Source of the DNA: Solidesulfovibrio fructosivorans JJ] | GTDB taxonomy: Bacteria > Desulfobacterota > Desulfovibrionia > Desulfovibrionales > Desulfovibrionaceae | Assembly (NCBI RefSeq): GCF_000179555.1 | Contig: NZ_AECZ01000003.1 | Span: 186,001 to 250,000 of the forward strand | Reading direction: 5' to 3' | Length of the DNA: 64,000 bases | In this document: positions 15,885-23,858 of the stretch, piece after piece | Layout: each line of letters starts with the position of its first letter | Position numbering within the stretch: position 1 is the stretch's first letter | Translations under genes and position numbers: made by a program | The notes under the pieces: generated by a model | The model's input: the letters and a program-made list of their open reading frames with translations, nothing else | The model's database searches: none | Told to the model about the DNA's origin: nothing

Positions 15885-18488
15885 ATGGAACTCAAGGAAT
15901 ACCAGCGCCGCGTTCTGACGGTTTTTGACGCCTATCTCGACGCGGTGACGACGTGGCGGGCCAAAGCGCGCAAAATCATCCTGGCCAACAAAGATGAAAC
16001 AGACCGGGATTTAATTCGCCCGGTGCCAGATTTCCCCGCCAAGGCTTGGGACGCCATGCGCTCCCGTGGTTTGTTGCCCGCCTGTCGGGCAGAGGTTCCT
16101 TATTCCTCCCACAAGGATGCCATTGGCCATAATGTGCCGTCGGTCTGTCTGAAAATCCCAACCGGAGGCGGCAAGACGCTCCTCGCCACGAGTTGCATTT
16201 CCCAACTCATGGGCAAATATGTGGAGCGCCAGACCGGCATGGTGCTGTGGATCGTGCCCAATGAGGCCATTTACAGCCAGACAGTCAAGCAGCTCAAAAA
16301 CCGTGATCACCCCTACCGCCAAATGCTCGACCGTGCAGCCGCCGGCCGTGTCAAGATTCTCGAAAAGGACAGCCCTCTGTGCAGGCAGGATGTGGATACG
16401 CACCTGTGCATCCTGGTGCTCATGCTCCAGTCGGCCGGCAGACAAAGCAAAGAAACACTGCGGGTCTTTCGGGACAGAGGAAATGTGGTTGGTTTTTTTC
16501 CCAACGAATCGGATGCCGGCGCACATGCCCTGTTGGCGCAGGAAGTGATCAACCTGGATCGGTACGAGGATGAACTCGGACTTGGTCCTATCATCAAAGA
16601 CAGTCTGGGTAATGTGCTGCGATTCCTGCGACCTATTGTCATCGTGGATGAAGGACACAAGGCCTACTCCACCATAGCCATCAATACGGTCTATGGATTC
16701 AATCCGCGCTTCGTGCTGGAACTCTCGGCCACTCCTAAGGATCGCCCGAGAGATACGCCGCCGCGCTTTGCAAACTGGCTGGTAGACGTGCGTGGTATCG
16801 AACTGGCCGAAGAAGAAATGATCAAAGTTCCTCTCAACGTGAAGATCAATCCCGGCAGCGACTGGCGCAACTGTCTGCGTGAGAGTCTGGACCACCTAAA
16901 CCGCCTACAACAGCAGGCCGAAGACCTCATTGCCGACACAGCCCGGTACATCCGCCCAATCATGCTCGTTCAGGTGGAGAGAACCGGAGCTGACCAACGC
17001 GATGCTGGTTTCATTCACGCCGAGGATGCCAGGGAATTTTTGCTCACTGCCGGTCTGACCGAAGCGCAGATCGCTATAAAGACCTCGGAAACGAACGACC
17101 TTCACGCCCCTGAAAACATGGACTTGCTGCACCCATCCTGCCAAGTCCGAGTTATAATTACAAAACAGGCCTTACAGGAGGGGTGGGATTGTCCCTTTGC
17201 CTATGTGCTTTGTGCCCTTGGAGCCAATCACAATCTTGCAGCCATGACCCAACTCGTGGGGCGCATCCTTCGACAGCCCCATGCTGCCAAAACCGGCGTC
17301 CAGGGCCTCGATGAATGCCATGTATTTTGCCTGCACGACCGAACTAGGGATGTGGTGGAAGGCATCAAGAGAGGACTGGAAAGCGACGGCATGGCAGATT
17401 TGGCCTTGACCATTACGGAAGGAGGGGACAGCAGCGGCGCGCGGCAGGAAACGCGTACCCTCCGACGTCGGGACTCCTTTGCCGATCTACGCATCTTCCT
17501 CCCCAAGGTAGTCTGGGCTGGGGGTAGCAGACTACGGCCCCTAGATTACGAACAGGACGTGTTAGCGGGCGTGGATTGGGCGGCCTTAGACATGGCTGAA
17601 CTGGCCGGACGAATTCCCCTTGATGTGCGGGAGGCCCACAGCCATGTGACGAGGATTACCGTAACCGACGGGGCGGAGGGCGAGTTTTTCGCCGCAGACA
17701 GTGCACAAGAGGTGGTGGAAGCGGCGACGTTCGACCCGGTACACGCCACACGCATGGTCACTGACCTTATTCCCAATCCATGGATAGCCCGCGCGAAGGT
17801 ACAGGAATTCCTGGGCGGATTGCTGGCAAAGGGCTTTACAGAAGAACGGCTGGGACATTTGTCCAGCTATCTTATTGAGGAAATGCGCAGGTTCCTAAGC
17901 GTCAAGCGTGATGCTTTGACCGAATCCTATTTCAAAGAGCAAGTCCGCACTGGAATGATCCAATTTCGTCTGCGTATTGATGACCACTCCCATGACTGGC
18001 AAATGCCTTTTGAACTGGAAACGGAACTGCCGGAGAGCGCGCGCAAGGCCTGTCGCACGGACGGGAATCCCATCCAAAAAAGTGTTTTCGCTCCGGTTTA
18101 TGAAGATGATTTCAATAGAGATGAGCTAGAATTCGCCTGTTATCTAGATGAAAAGAAAGCCCTGCATTGGTGGCATCGCAATGTCGTCAGGGCAGGACAA
18201 TATTCCTTACAAGGCTGGCGACGAAACAAGGTCTACCCAGACTTTATATTCGCAATGTCAATCGCTGACGGCCAAGAAAAAGTTTTTGTTATCGAAACCA
18301 AAGGCGACCAGCTTTCTGGCAATCTGGATTCAGAATACAAGCGCAAACTTCTGCACCTCATGGCGGACAATTATCATCAGGGCAGAGCATCCGAGGCCGG
18401 GAGGCTGGAAATTCAAATCGGGAAAAAGACAAGCATAGCCTGCGACTTAGTTCTCATGAGTGAGTGGAAAACCCACGGATGGGAGTGA
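15885..18488 (+). CDS. res: Type III restriction endonuclease subunit (Res)
   Basis: 867-residue helicase-nuclease. Walker A is PTGGGKTLLA near residue 95; the DExx box reads VDEGHKAY near 255; motif III is SATPKD near 280. The QLVGRILRQP helicase motif VI lies near 455. The C-terminal PD-(D/E)xK nuclease is visible as YPDFIF near 783 and VIETKGD near 803. It works with Mod to translocate along or slide on DNA and cut near pairs of inversely oriented unmethylated sites. All motifs are intact, so the system is predicted to be active. The ATG at 15885 gives the standard MELKEYQ start. Confidence 0.95.
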   Translation: MELKEYQRRVLTVFDAYLDAVTTWRAKARKIILANKDETDRDLIRPVPDFPAKAWDAMRSRGLLPACRAEVPYSSHKDAIGHNVPSVCLKIPTGGGKTLLATSCISQLMGKYVERQTGMVLWIVPNEAIYSQTVKQLKNRDHPYRQMLDRAAAGRVKILEKDSPLCRQDVDTHLCILVLMLQSAGRQSKETLRVFRDRGNVVGFFPNESDAGAHALLAQEVINLDRYEDELGLGPIIKDSLGNVLRFLRPIVIVDEGHKAYSTIAINTVYGFNPRFVLELSATPKDRPRDTPPRFANWLVDVRGIELAEEEMIKVPLNVKINPGSDWRNCLRESLDHLNRLQQQAEDLIADTARYIRPIMLVQVERTGADQRDAGFIHAEDAREFLLTAGLTEAQIAIKTSETNDLHAPENMDLLHPSCQVRVIITKQALQEGWDCPFAYVLCALGANHNLAAMTQLVGRILRQPHAAKTGVQGLDECHVFCLHDRTRDVVEGIKRGLESDGMADLALTITEGGDSSGARQETRTLRRRDSFADLRIFLPKVVWAGGSRLRPLDYEQDVLAGVDWAALDMAELAGRIPLDVREAHSHVTRITVTDGAEGEFFAADSAQEVVEAATFDPVHATRMVTDLIPNPWIARAKVQEFLGGLLAKGFTEERLGHLSSYLIEEMRRFLSVKRDALTESYFKEQVRTGMIQFRLRIDDHSHDWQMPFELETELPESARKACRTDGNPIQKSVFAPVYEDDFNRDELEFACYLDEKKALHWWHRNVVRAGQYSLQGWRRNKVYPDFIFAMSIADGQEKVFVIETKGDQLSGNLDSEYKRKLLHLMADNYHQGRASEAGRLEIQIGKKTSIACDLVLMSEWKTHGWE

Positions 18489-18770
18489 AGCCCACAAAAA
18501 GTAACTAGGGCCAGCCATGGGAGAAGGCGACCCCAACAGTCGCAACCCAGACAGCCCGTATCCTAGTTCTCGGAAAAGATGGACCCAGGCTGGCCATGAT
18601 GAGGCCGCCTGCGTTGTCTCGCCGGGTGGCATCGAGTCACCCCATCGCCGGCTTCTACTCCGGGGCACGAAAAAAGATATAGCCGCTCCACGCCCGCCTC
18701 ACTCGACGGGCTTTTTATATGCCTTTTCTGAGAATGCCGCTGCTGGGAAAACGCCAAAAAGGGCTGTGTG

Positions 18771-18791
18771 TGTTGGGAATAGTGTTGGGTA
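18771..18791. repeat. Right subterminal repeat, candidate integrase arm site
   Basis: Form TGTTGGG-AATAG-TGTTGGGTA. It matches 5786-5806 in 20 of 21 positions, in the same orientation. It lies 46 bp inside the right attachment repeat. Confidence 0.55.
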
Positions 18792-18796
18792 AGAAA

Positions 18797-18829
18797 AAGG
18801 GCCTACAGCCTTTTTGACTGTAAGCCCTT
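18797..18829 (-). terminator. Island-borne terminator for the tRNA transcript
   Basis: Stem AAGGGCCTACAG / CTGTAAGCCCTT (12 bp, one mismatch), 9-nt loop, then a run of Ts on the minus strand. It sits immediately downstream of tRNA-Glu and replaces the terminator now displaced to 5573-5601. Confidence 0.7.
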
Positions 18830-18836
18830 GAATTAG

Positions 18837-18885
18837 CTTGGCGTCCCCAAGGGGATTTGAACCCCTGTTACCGGCGTGAAAGGCC
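18837..18885. repeat. Right attachment repeat within tRNA-Glu
   Basis: Matches the left copy (5608-5657) apart from one missing C, and lies inside the intact tRNA gene. The crossover would fall within this block. Confidence 0.92.
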
Positions 18886-18916
18886 GATGTCCTGGACCAG
18901 GCTAGACGATGGGGAC
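18839..18916 (-). tRNA. tRNA-Glu (anticodon UUC)
   Basis: Starts GTCCCCATCGTCTAG, has anticodon loop CTTTCAC (UUC), T arm GGGGTTCAAATCCCC and ends GGGGACGCCA with encoded CCA. Acceptor GTCCCC pairs with GGGGAC. It is intact because the island restores the 3' part. Immediately downstream of tRNA-Gln on the same strand. Confidence 0.96.
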
Positions 18917-18929
18917 ACAATTATGGTTT

Positions 18930-19003
18930 TGGCTGGGGGACTAGGATTCGAACCTAGGTTGATGGAGTCAGAGTCCATAGTCCTGCCGCTAGACGATCCC
19001 CCA
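18930..19003 (-). tRNA. tRNA-Gln (anticodon CUG)
   Basis: Begins TGGGGGATCGTCTAG and ends TCCCCCAGCCA with encoded CCA. The anticodon loop CTCTGAC gives CUG, and the T arm is CTAGGTTCGAATCCTAG. Probably cotranscribed with tRNA-Glu. Confidence 0.95.
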
Positions 19004-19072
19004 GCAAGCTCAAGAGCGCATATACTTATTGCAATACCGTGCGCCCGTCAAGCACTTTCTTGGGGGAACCGC

Positions 19073-19420
19073 TTAAGAAGCCTTGGCCAGGCGACGCGTC
19101 CGCTTTTTCAGCTTATTGACCTGGCGACGCAGGAGTTCCTTCTGGCGACGCGCGCCCTCGCCGGAAACCTCGGCCCGCTTGGCCCGCAGCTCCCGCATCT
19201 TGGTCTTCATGGACAAGATCTTGGTCTTGTACGGAGAAACCTTCTCCCCTTCCTCGCCGCCGATGCCCAGCACTTCCTTGATCTGGACCAGAAGCTCATC
19301 CTTGCCCAGGCCGGAAGCGCCCGTGATCTGCGGAATCTGCCGCATCACCAGATCGCGCAGTTCCTTGGCGGTCATCTTGTCCAGCGGCTTCTTCAGATCA
19401 AGCTGCAATCCTTCGCTCAT
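19073..19420 (-). CDS. Small basic protein with Rho-N/SAP-like N-terminus
   Basis: 115 residues, unknown function. The segment MTAKELRDLVMRQIPQITGA followed by LGKDELLVQIKEVLGI resembles the short helix-extended-loop-helix of Rho N-terminal/SAP-like domains. The second half is strongly basic (KTKMRELRAKRAEV, RRQVNKLKKRTRRLAKAS). Nucleic-acid binding is likely but not shown. A GGAGG site precedes the ATG. It follows the DciA-like gene after 33 bp, perhaps in one transcript. Confidence 0.7.
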   Translation of the reverse strand: MSEGLQLDLKKPLDKMTAKELRDLVMRQIPQITGASGLGKDELLVQIKEVLGIGGEEGEKVSPYKTKILSMKTKMRELRAKRAEVSGEGARRQKELLRRQVNKLKKRTRRLAKAS

Positions 19421-19453
19421 GATTTGCCTCCACGAAAAATGTATCGCGCCGTC

Positions 19454-19957
19454 TTATGCCGCCCCGCCAGCCTTGGTGCGGCCGCCACGACGGGTCTTGC
19501 CGGACGGCTTCGGCCCGGCCTCGAAATACGCAACATACTTGGCGTAACATCGCCCAACGGGGCTTTCCGGATCAAAGGTCCCCAAAAGCCTGCCCAGGCT
19601 CTCGGGCCGTGTGGGCAGGGGCGTGGAAAAACGCGGGGGGACGCCCCGTAACGCATCCAAGGAAATTTGGCTCCCTAGCAGGTCGAACCGCACCTTGTCA
19701 AAGGCTTCCTGCCCCAGGGCGGCATTGACCAGGGATAAAATCTCCGGCGCCGCGAACAACATCTCCTGCATGGCCACCGGATCGGTCGCGCCAAGAAGCA
19801 ACTCCCGCCGGCGATGGCCCAGCGGCCGCACCAGCTCCGCCGTCTCCGGGCCGACGATCGTCTCCCAACGGCGGCACGTCTCCACGAACGCGCGCCGCAG
19901 GGCCGCTTCCTTGTCGGCCACGAACCGGTCGATGGCTTCGGACAGGCGGTGGAGCAT
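19454..19957 (-). CDS. DUF721/DciA-like protein
   Basis: 167 residues. The stretch with WETIVGPETAELVRPLGHRR, LLLGATDPVAMQEMLFAAPE and LVNAALGQEAFDKVRFDLL follows the DUF721 pattern (W..ivG.....t.p...r.g.L.v.v...a....l......il..lN). DciA members assist replicative helicase loading in many bacteria. The ATG at 19957 is chosen from homologous N-terminal layout; no clear ribosome site is visible. It lies 56 bp downstream of metK on the same strand. Confidence 0.65.
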   Translation of the reverse strand: MLHRLSEAIDRFVADKEAALRRAFVETCRRWETIVGPETAELVRPLGHRRRELLLGATDPVAMQEMLFAAPEILSLVNAALGQEAFDKVRFDLLGSQISLDALRGVPPRFSTPLPTRPESLGRLLGTFDPESPVGRCYAKYVAYFEAGPKPSGKTRRGGRTKAGGAA

Positions 19958-20013
19958 GGCGGGCTGGAAAAAACGGGGCGACGCGGTGGCGCCGCCCCGG
20001 ATATGCGCGGTTG

Positions 20014-21183
20014 TTACAGCTTCAGGGCCGTCTTGATGTCGGCCGCGGCGTCGGTGCGCTCCCAGGTGAACTCGGGGCGCTCCCGGCCGAAGTGGCCGTA
20101 GCAGGACGTCGGCTTGTAAATGGGCCGCTTGAGGTCCAGGCGCTTGGAGATGAAGTAGGGGCGCAGGTCGAAGACCTCGCGCACGGCCCGGGTGAGCTCC
20201 TCGTCGGGAATTTCGCTCGTGCCCATGGAGGTCACGAGCACCGACAGCGGCTCGGCCACGCCGATGCAATAGGCGATCTGGACTTCGCAACGCTCGGCCG
20301 CGCCGCTGGCCACCACGTTTTTCGCCACGTACCGGGCCATGTAGGCGCCGGAGCGGTCCACCTTGGACGGGTCCTTGCCCGAGAAGGCGCCGCCGCCGTG
20401 GTTGCCCATGCCGCCGTAGGTGTCCTGGATGATCTTGCGTCCGGTAAGGCCGCAGTCGCCCATGGGGCCGCCGATGACGAACCGGCCGGTGGTGTTGATG
20501 TAGATCTTGGTGTTCTTGTCCACCATCTGCTCGGGCAGGGTGTGGAAGATGACTTCCTGGCGCACGGCGTCGGCCAGATCCTGGTACGAGATGTTCTCGT
20601 CGTGCTGGCAGGCCACCACCACGTTGTCGATGCGGGCCGGCTTGCCGTCGATGTACTCCACGGCGACCTGCGTCTTGCCGTCGGGGCGCAGGAAGTCGAG
20701 GATCTTGTTCTTGCGCACGTAGGTGAGGCGGCGCGAAAGCTTGTGGGCCCAGTAGATGGGGGCGGGCATGAGGGTTTCGGTCTCGGTGCAGGCGAACCCG
20801 AACATCATGCCCTGGTCGCCGGCGCCCTGCTCCTCGGGCTTTTCGCGGGAAACGCCCTGGGCGATGTCCACGGACTGCTTGTCCACGGAGGAGACCACGG
20901 CGCAGGTCTCCCAGTCAAAGCCCATGGTCGAGCTGTTGTAGCCGATCTCCTTGACCGTCTCGCGTACGATGGCGGGAAAGTCGGCATAGGCCTTGGTGGA
21001 GATTTCCCCGGCGATGAAGGCCAGGCCGGTGGTGACCAGCGTCTCGCAGGCCACGTGCGCATCCGGGTCCTGCGCCAGGATGGCGTCCAGGATCCCGTCG
21101 GAAATCTGGTCCGCGACTTTGTCCGGGTGCCCTTCGGTCACGGATTCGGAACTGAAAAGATACCGGCCCTTGGCGTTGATCAT
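20014..21183 (-). CDS. metK: S-adenosylmethionine synthase
   Basis: 389 residues. Makes AdoMet from methionine and ATP. Full-length with the family hallmarks: [19 protein letters not shown] at the N-terminus, the [10 protein letters not shown] signature near residue 120 and [19 protein letters not shown] (P-loop-like) near residue 270. GGAGG precedes the ATG. AdoMet supply is relevant to the three radical SAM proteins and the methyltransferase in the window, though metK is a general housekeeping gene. No SAM riboswitch was recognised in the 199-bp gap to panC. Confidence 0.97.
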   Translation of the reverse strand: MINAKGRYLFSSESVTEGHPDKVADQISDGILDAILAQDPDAHVACETLVTTGLAFIAGEISTKAYADFPAIVRETVKEIGYNSSTMGFDWETCAVVSSVDKQSVDIAQGVSREKPEEQGAGDQGMMFGFACTETETLMPAPIYWAHKLSRRLTYVRKNKILDFLRPDGKTQVAVEYIDGKPARIDNVVVACQHDENISYQDLADAVRQEVIFHTLPEQMVDKNTKIYINTTGRFVIGGPMGDCGLTGRKIIQDTYGGMGNHGGGAFSGKDPSKVDRSGAYMARYVAKNVVASGAAERCEVQIAYCIGVAEPLSVLVTSMGTSEIPDEELTRAVREVFDLRPYFISKRLDLKRPIYKPTSCYGHFGRERPEFTWERTDAAADIKTALKL

Positions 21184-21382
21184 ATGTGGTGTCCTCCCTG
21201 TGCCTGCCGCGCGTTCTGGCTGGCGGGCGTAGTGTCAAAATGCAATGTGGTATAATTGAAATATGGCTAGATAGCTTGGCTGACAGGAAAGTGCAAGCGG
21301 CGTTGTCGCGGCGTCGCCATGTCGCTTGGGCGTCGCCCGCCTGTCCGGCATGAAAGAGGAGCCGCGCGCAAGGCCGGGATAT

Positions 21383-22249
21383 TCAGGAGCGGGGGCCGGG
21401 AGCGGCGGGAAGCAGCCGGTTGTCGATCAGCCGGGCCCGGGAAAAGCGCACCGCCGTGGCGAAAAGCCCGGGGCCGTCCAGGCGCGTAAGCGGCGCCACC
21501 CGGTCGGGATGCACGCACTCCAGGTATTCCACCATGCCTGAAGGCAGGTGCGATGTCCAATACTCGCGCACCTTGCCGGCGATGACCGCCGTGTCGCGCT
21601 CGCCGGCGGCGGCCAGGTCCGCGGCCAGGGCGAGGCCTTTATTGATGTATGGGGCCTCGGCGCGTTCGGCCGGGGTCAGGTAGACGTTGCGCGAGGAAAG
21701 CGCCAGCCCGTCGGCCTCGCGCACGATGGGCGCGCCCACGATGGTGACCGGAAAGCCCAGGTCCGCCGTCATGCGCCGGATGATGGCCAGCTGCTGCCAG
21801 TCCTTTTGGCCGAAAAAGGCGAAGGTCGGGAAGGCGAGCAGGAACAGCTTGGATACGACGGTGCATACACCCCGGAAGTGGATCGGCCGCGAAGCGCCGC
21901 ACAGATGGCGGGCCAGTTCCGGCACTTCCACCCAGGTCGCCGCCTCGGGGGCGTACATGGCCTCGGGCTTGGGCGTAAACAGGACGTCCGCGCCGGCGGC
22001 TTCGGCCACGGCCGCGTCGTGGTCCAGGTCGCGCGGATACGCGTCCAGATCCTCGCCGGGGCCGAACTGGGTCGGGTTGACGAAGACGCTGACCACGACC
22101 TTGTCGGCCTTTTGCCGCGCCAGGCGGATGAGGCTTTCATGGCCGGCGTGGAGGTACCCCATGGTGGGGACCAGCCCCGTGGCCACGTCGCCGCGCAGCC
22201 AGTCGCGGCAGCGCGCGCGCAGGGTTTCCGGATCGGAGACGATATCCAA
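21383..22249 (-). CDS. panC: Pantothenate synthetase
   Basis: 288 residues. Joins pantoate and beta-alanine with ATP to make pantothenate for coenzyme A. Visible motifs: VPTMGYLHAGHESLI (nucleotide-binding HIGH-type), FVNPTQFGPGEDLDAYPRD, FFGQKDWQQL and the KMSKS-equivalent ALSSRNVYL. The start is TTG at 22249 with GGAGG 6 nt upstream. Same strand as metK but separated by 199 bp, so it may have its own transcript. Confidence 0.96.
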   Translation of the reverse strand: MDIVSDPETLRARCRDWLRGDVATGLVPTMGYLHAGHESLIRLARQKADKVVVSVFVNPTQFGPGEDLDAYPRDLDHDAAVAEAAGADVLFTPKPEAMYAPEAATWVEVPELARHLCGASRPIHFRGVCTVVSKLFLLAFPTFAFFGQKDWQQLAIIRRMTADLGFPVTIVGAPIVREADGLALSSRNVYLTPAERAEAPYINKGLALAADLAAAGERDTAVIAGKVREYWTSHLPSGMVEYLECVHPDRVAPLTRLDGPGLFATAVRFSRARLIDNRLLPAAPGPRS

Positions 22250-22387
22250 GGCACACCTCCCTTACGGTTGTGCGGGCTCTAATCCAAGGCCGAGGGCATG
22301 TAAAGCCGGCCATGACATTCACCCCGGTTGGGGGTAGAAGGCCATACTAAGGGGCCCGCGCCCCATTCCACCTTCAAGGAGAGAGCC

Positions 22388-23611
22388 ATGCCCGGTCGTC
22401 GCGCCCTGTACCTTGCGGCGGCGGCGGTGTTTTGCCTTATGGCAGGGCCCGTTTGCGCCGCCCGAACCTCCGCCGATGCGCGGACGGAAACGCCGCCCAC
22501 GCTTTCCGCCAAGAGCTTGCTGCCGTCGAAAATTTTATCCGGACCCAATTACACAATCGACGACAAGGTCAAAAACGACGGTTACATGAACATGTATACC
22601 GTGCATACGAAAAAGGGTGATCTGCGGGTGGAATCCACGTCGCTGCTCTATACACGGCTGCACGAATTGCAGGCCGCGGCGGCCATGGACGACGTCAACA
22701 AGGGCGTGGAGATCGGCAAGTCCATCGGCATGTCCGGCGTCAACGCGGTCAAGGGCGTCTTCAACCTGCTCACCAAGCCCGGCGACACCCTCTCCGGCGT
22801 GGGCAGGAACTTCACCCGGGCCGAAGCCTCCAGCAAGGAAAAGCGGCCCACCGACGACAAGGGCACCGTGGGCGAGCTGCTCGGCTACAACAAGGCCATG
22901 CGCGACTGCGCCAAGACCTACGGCGTCGATCCCTATTCCCGCAACCCCATCTTGCACGAAAGCCTCAAGCGTCTGGCCGGGGCCCAGTTTTTCGGGTCGT
23001 TCACGGGTTCGGCCGCCATCCCCGGAGGCGCGGCCCTGATCATGCTGGGCAACACCGCCGCGCCCCAGAGCGTGGTGGACGTGAGCATCCCGCCCCAGGA
23101 CCTCTTTACCGCCAACCGGGAGCGGCTCAAGGCCATGGGCGCGACCTCGGACACGGCGAATCTGCTCGTGGAAAATCCCCACTTCACGCCCATCGAGCAG
23201 ACCCGGCTGGTGTTGGCTCTGGACAAGATGACCGGCGTCGGCGACCGCAATGTCTTCATCAACCAGTGCATCCTGACCGACAGCGACGACCTGGCCTGGT
23301 TCCGTACCCGCATGGCCGAACTCTACGCCAACATCGACGCCAAGGCCGACAAGCTCGCCCGTTTCGTCAAGGCCGGCAAGTATCTCGCCGCCGTCACCAA
23401 GGCCGACGGATTGCTGGTGGCCTATCCCCTGGACTACCTGGCCTGGACCCCGACCATCGCCGGCATAGCCCGGAGCTTCGGGGACACGGCCGCCGCCCTC
23501 AAGGTGAAGAGCCGGAAGTTCATCGTTACCGGCGAGGTCAGCCCCCTGGCCGCGCGGAATCTCAAAGCCGCCGGCTGGAGCGTCGACCAGCTGCGCGAGG
23601 GCTTGCGTTAG
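22388..23611 (+). CDS. Secreted protein of unknown function
   Basis: 407 residues with a clear Sec signal peptide (MPGRRALYLAAAAVFCLMAG, cleavage after VCAA). The rest is soluble and mixed alpha/beta; a glycine-rich segment (FFGSFTGSAAIPGGAALIML, about residues 200-220) may be buried or membrane-active. No family recognised and no catalytic motif obvious. GGAGAG precedes the chosen ATG. It is followed by a paired palindrome element and then the radical SAM gene. It is probably periplasmic. Confidence 0.75.
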   Translation: MPGRRALYLAAAAVFCLMAGPVCAARTSADARTETPPTLSAKSLLPSKILSGPNYTIDDKVKNDGYMNMYTVHTKKGDLRVESTSLLYTRLHELQAAAAMDDVNKGVEIGKSIGMSGVNAVKGVFNLLTKPGDTLSGVGRNFTRAEASSKEKRPTDDKGTVGELLGYNKAMRDCAKTYGVDPYSRNPILHESLKRLAGAQFFGSFTGSAAIPGGAALIMLGNTAAPQSVVDVSIPPQDLFTANRERLKAMGATSDTANLLVENPHFTPIEQTRLVLALDKMTGVGDRNVFINQCILTDSDDLAWFRTRMAELYANIDAKADKLARFVKAGKYLAAVTKADGLLVAYPLDYLAWTPTIAGIARSFGDTAAALKVKSRKFIVTGEVSPLAARNLKAAGWSVDQLREGLR

Positions 23612-23623
23612 GAAGGGAAGACG

Positions 23624-23772
23624 CCGGGGGGAAACCTTTCTTGCAGAAAGGTTCTCCCCCCGGACCCCCTTTCCAAAGACTCTTAACGATAACAGCCTGT
23701 CACCGCTAAAAGTTTTTGGGAGGGGAGAGCGCGAGAGGGGGACCCTTTTTTCAAAAAGGGTCCCCCTCTCGC
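23624..23772. repeat. Paired palindrome element (copy 1)
   Basis: Hairpin A at 23624-23663 (CCGGGGGG...CCCCCCGG). The spacer carries a weaker dyad (AACGATAACAG / CTGTCACCG). Hairpin B at 23731-23772 is a perfect 20-bp stem with a 2-nt loop, starting GCGAGAGGGGGACCC and with T5/A5 at the apex. Lies between the secreted-protein gene and the radical SAM gene. Confidence 0.85.
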
Positions 23773-23858
23773 ATCTCCTCCACCTTCCCTCGCCGAGGGT
23801 TGAACCGGATGGCGTTTCAGCGTAAGCGGACATTCGCCGTCACGGCATTGGAGGCTTC

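Larger units (their letters stand above)
18489..18836. other. Right end of the island, noncoding
   Basis: No gene is supported between res and the tRNA repeat. The stretch carries the right subterminal repeat (18771-18791) and a terminator (18797-18829). Confidence 0.6.
5608..18885. mobile_element. 13.3-kb integrative island at tRNA-Glu
   Basis: The boundaries are a 49/50-bp direct repeat of the tRNA-Glu 3' part (5608-5657 and 18837-18885). The intact tRNA is on the right; an integrase gene is the first gene inside the left end. Contents are integrase, toxin-antitoxin, unknown AT-rich gene, AlpA-like protein, 45-aa membrane peptide, primase/ATPase, conserved mobile-element proteins and type III mod-res. 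All genes point rightward. No phage structural, packaging or conjugation genes are present, so it is a satellite-like or remnant integrative element rather than a complete prophage or ICE. Several genes are clearly lower in GC than the chromosome. Confidence 0.92.

Noticed and set aside
5608-18885. Prophage or integrative conjugative element
   Set aside because: No capsid, tail, terminase, relaxase or type IV secretion genes are present.
21184-21382. SAM riboswitch upstream of metK
   Set aside because: The 199-bp region shows no SAM-I, SAM-II or SAM-IV core pattern that I can recognise.
23731-23772. Palindromes as ordinary intrinsic terminators
   Set aside because: The T/A runs are at the hairpin apex and no T-run follows the stem; they may still stop transcription but are not the canonical form.
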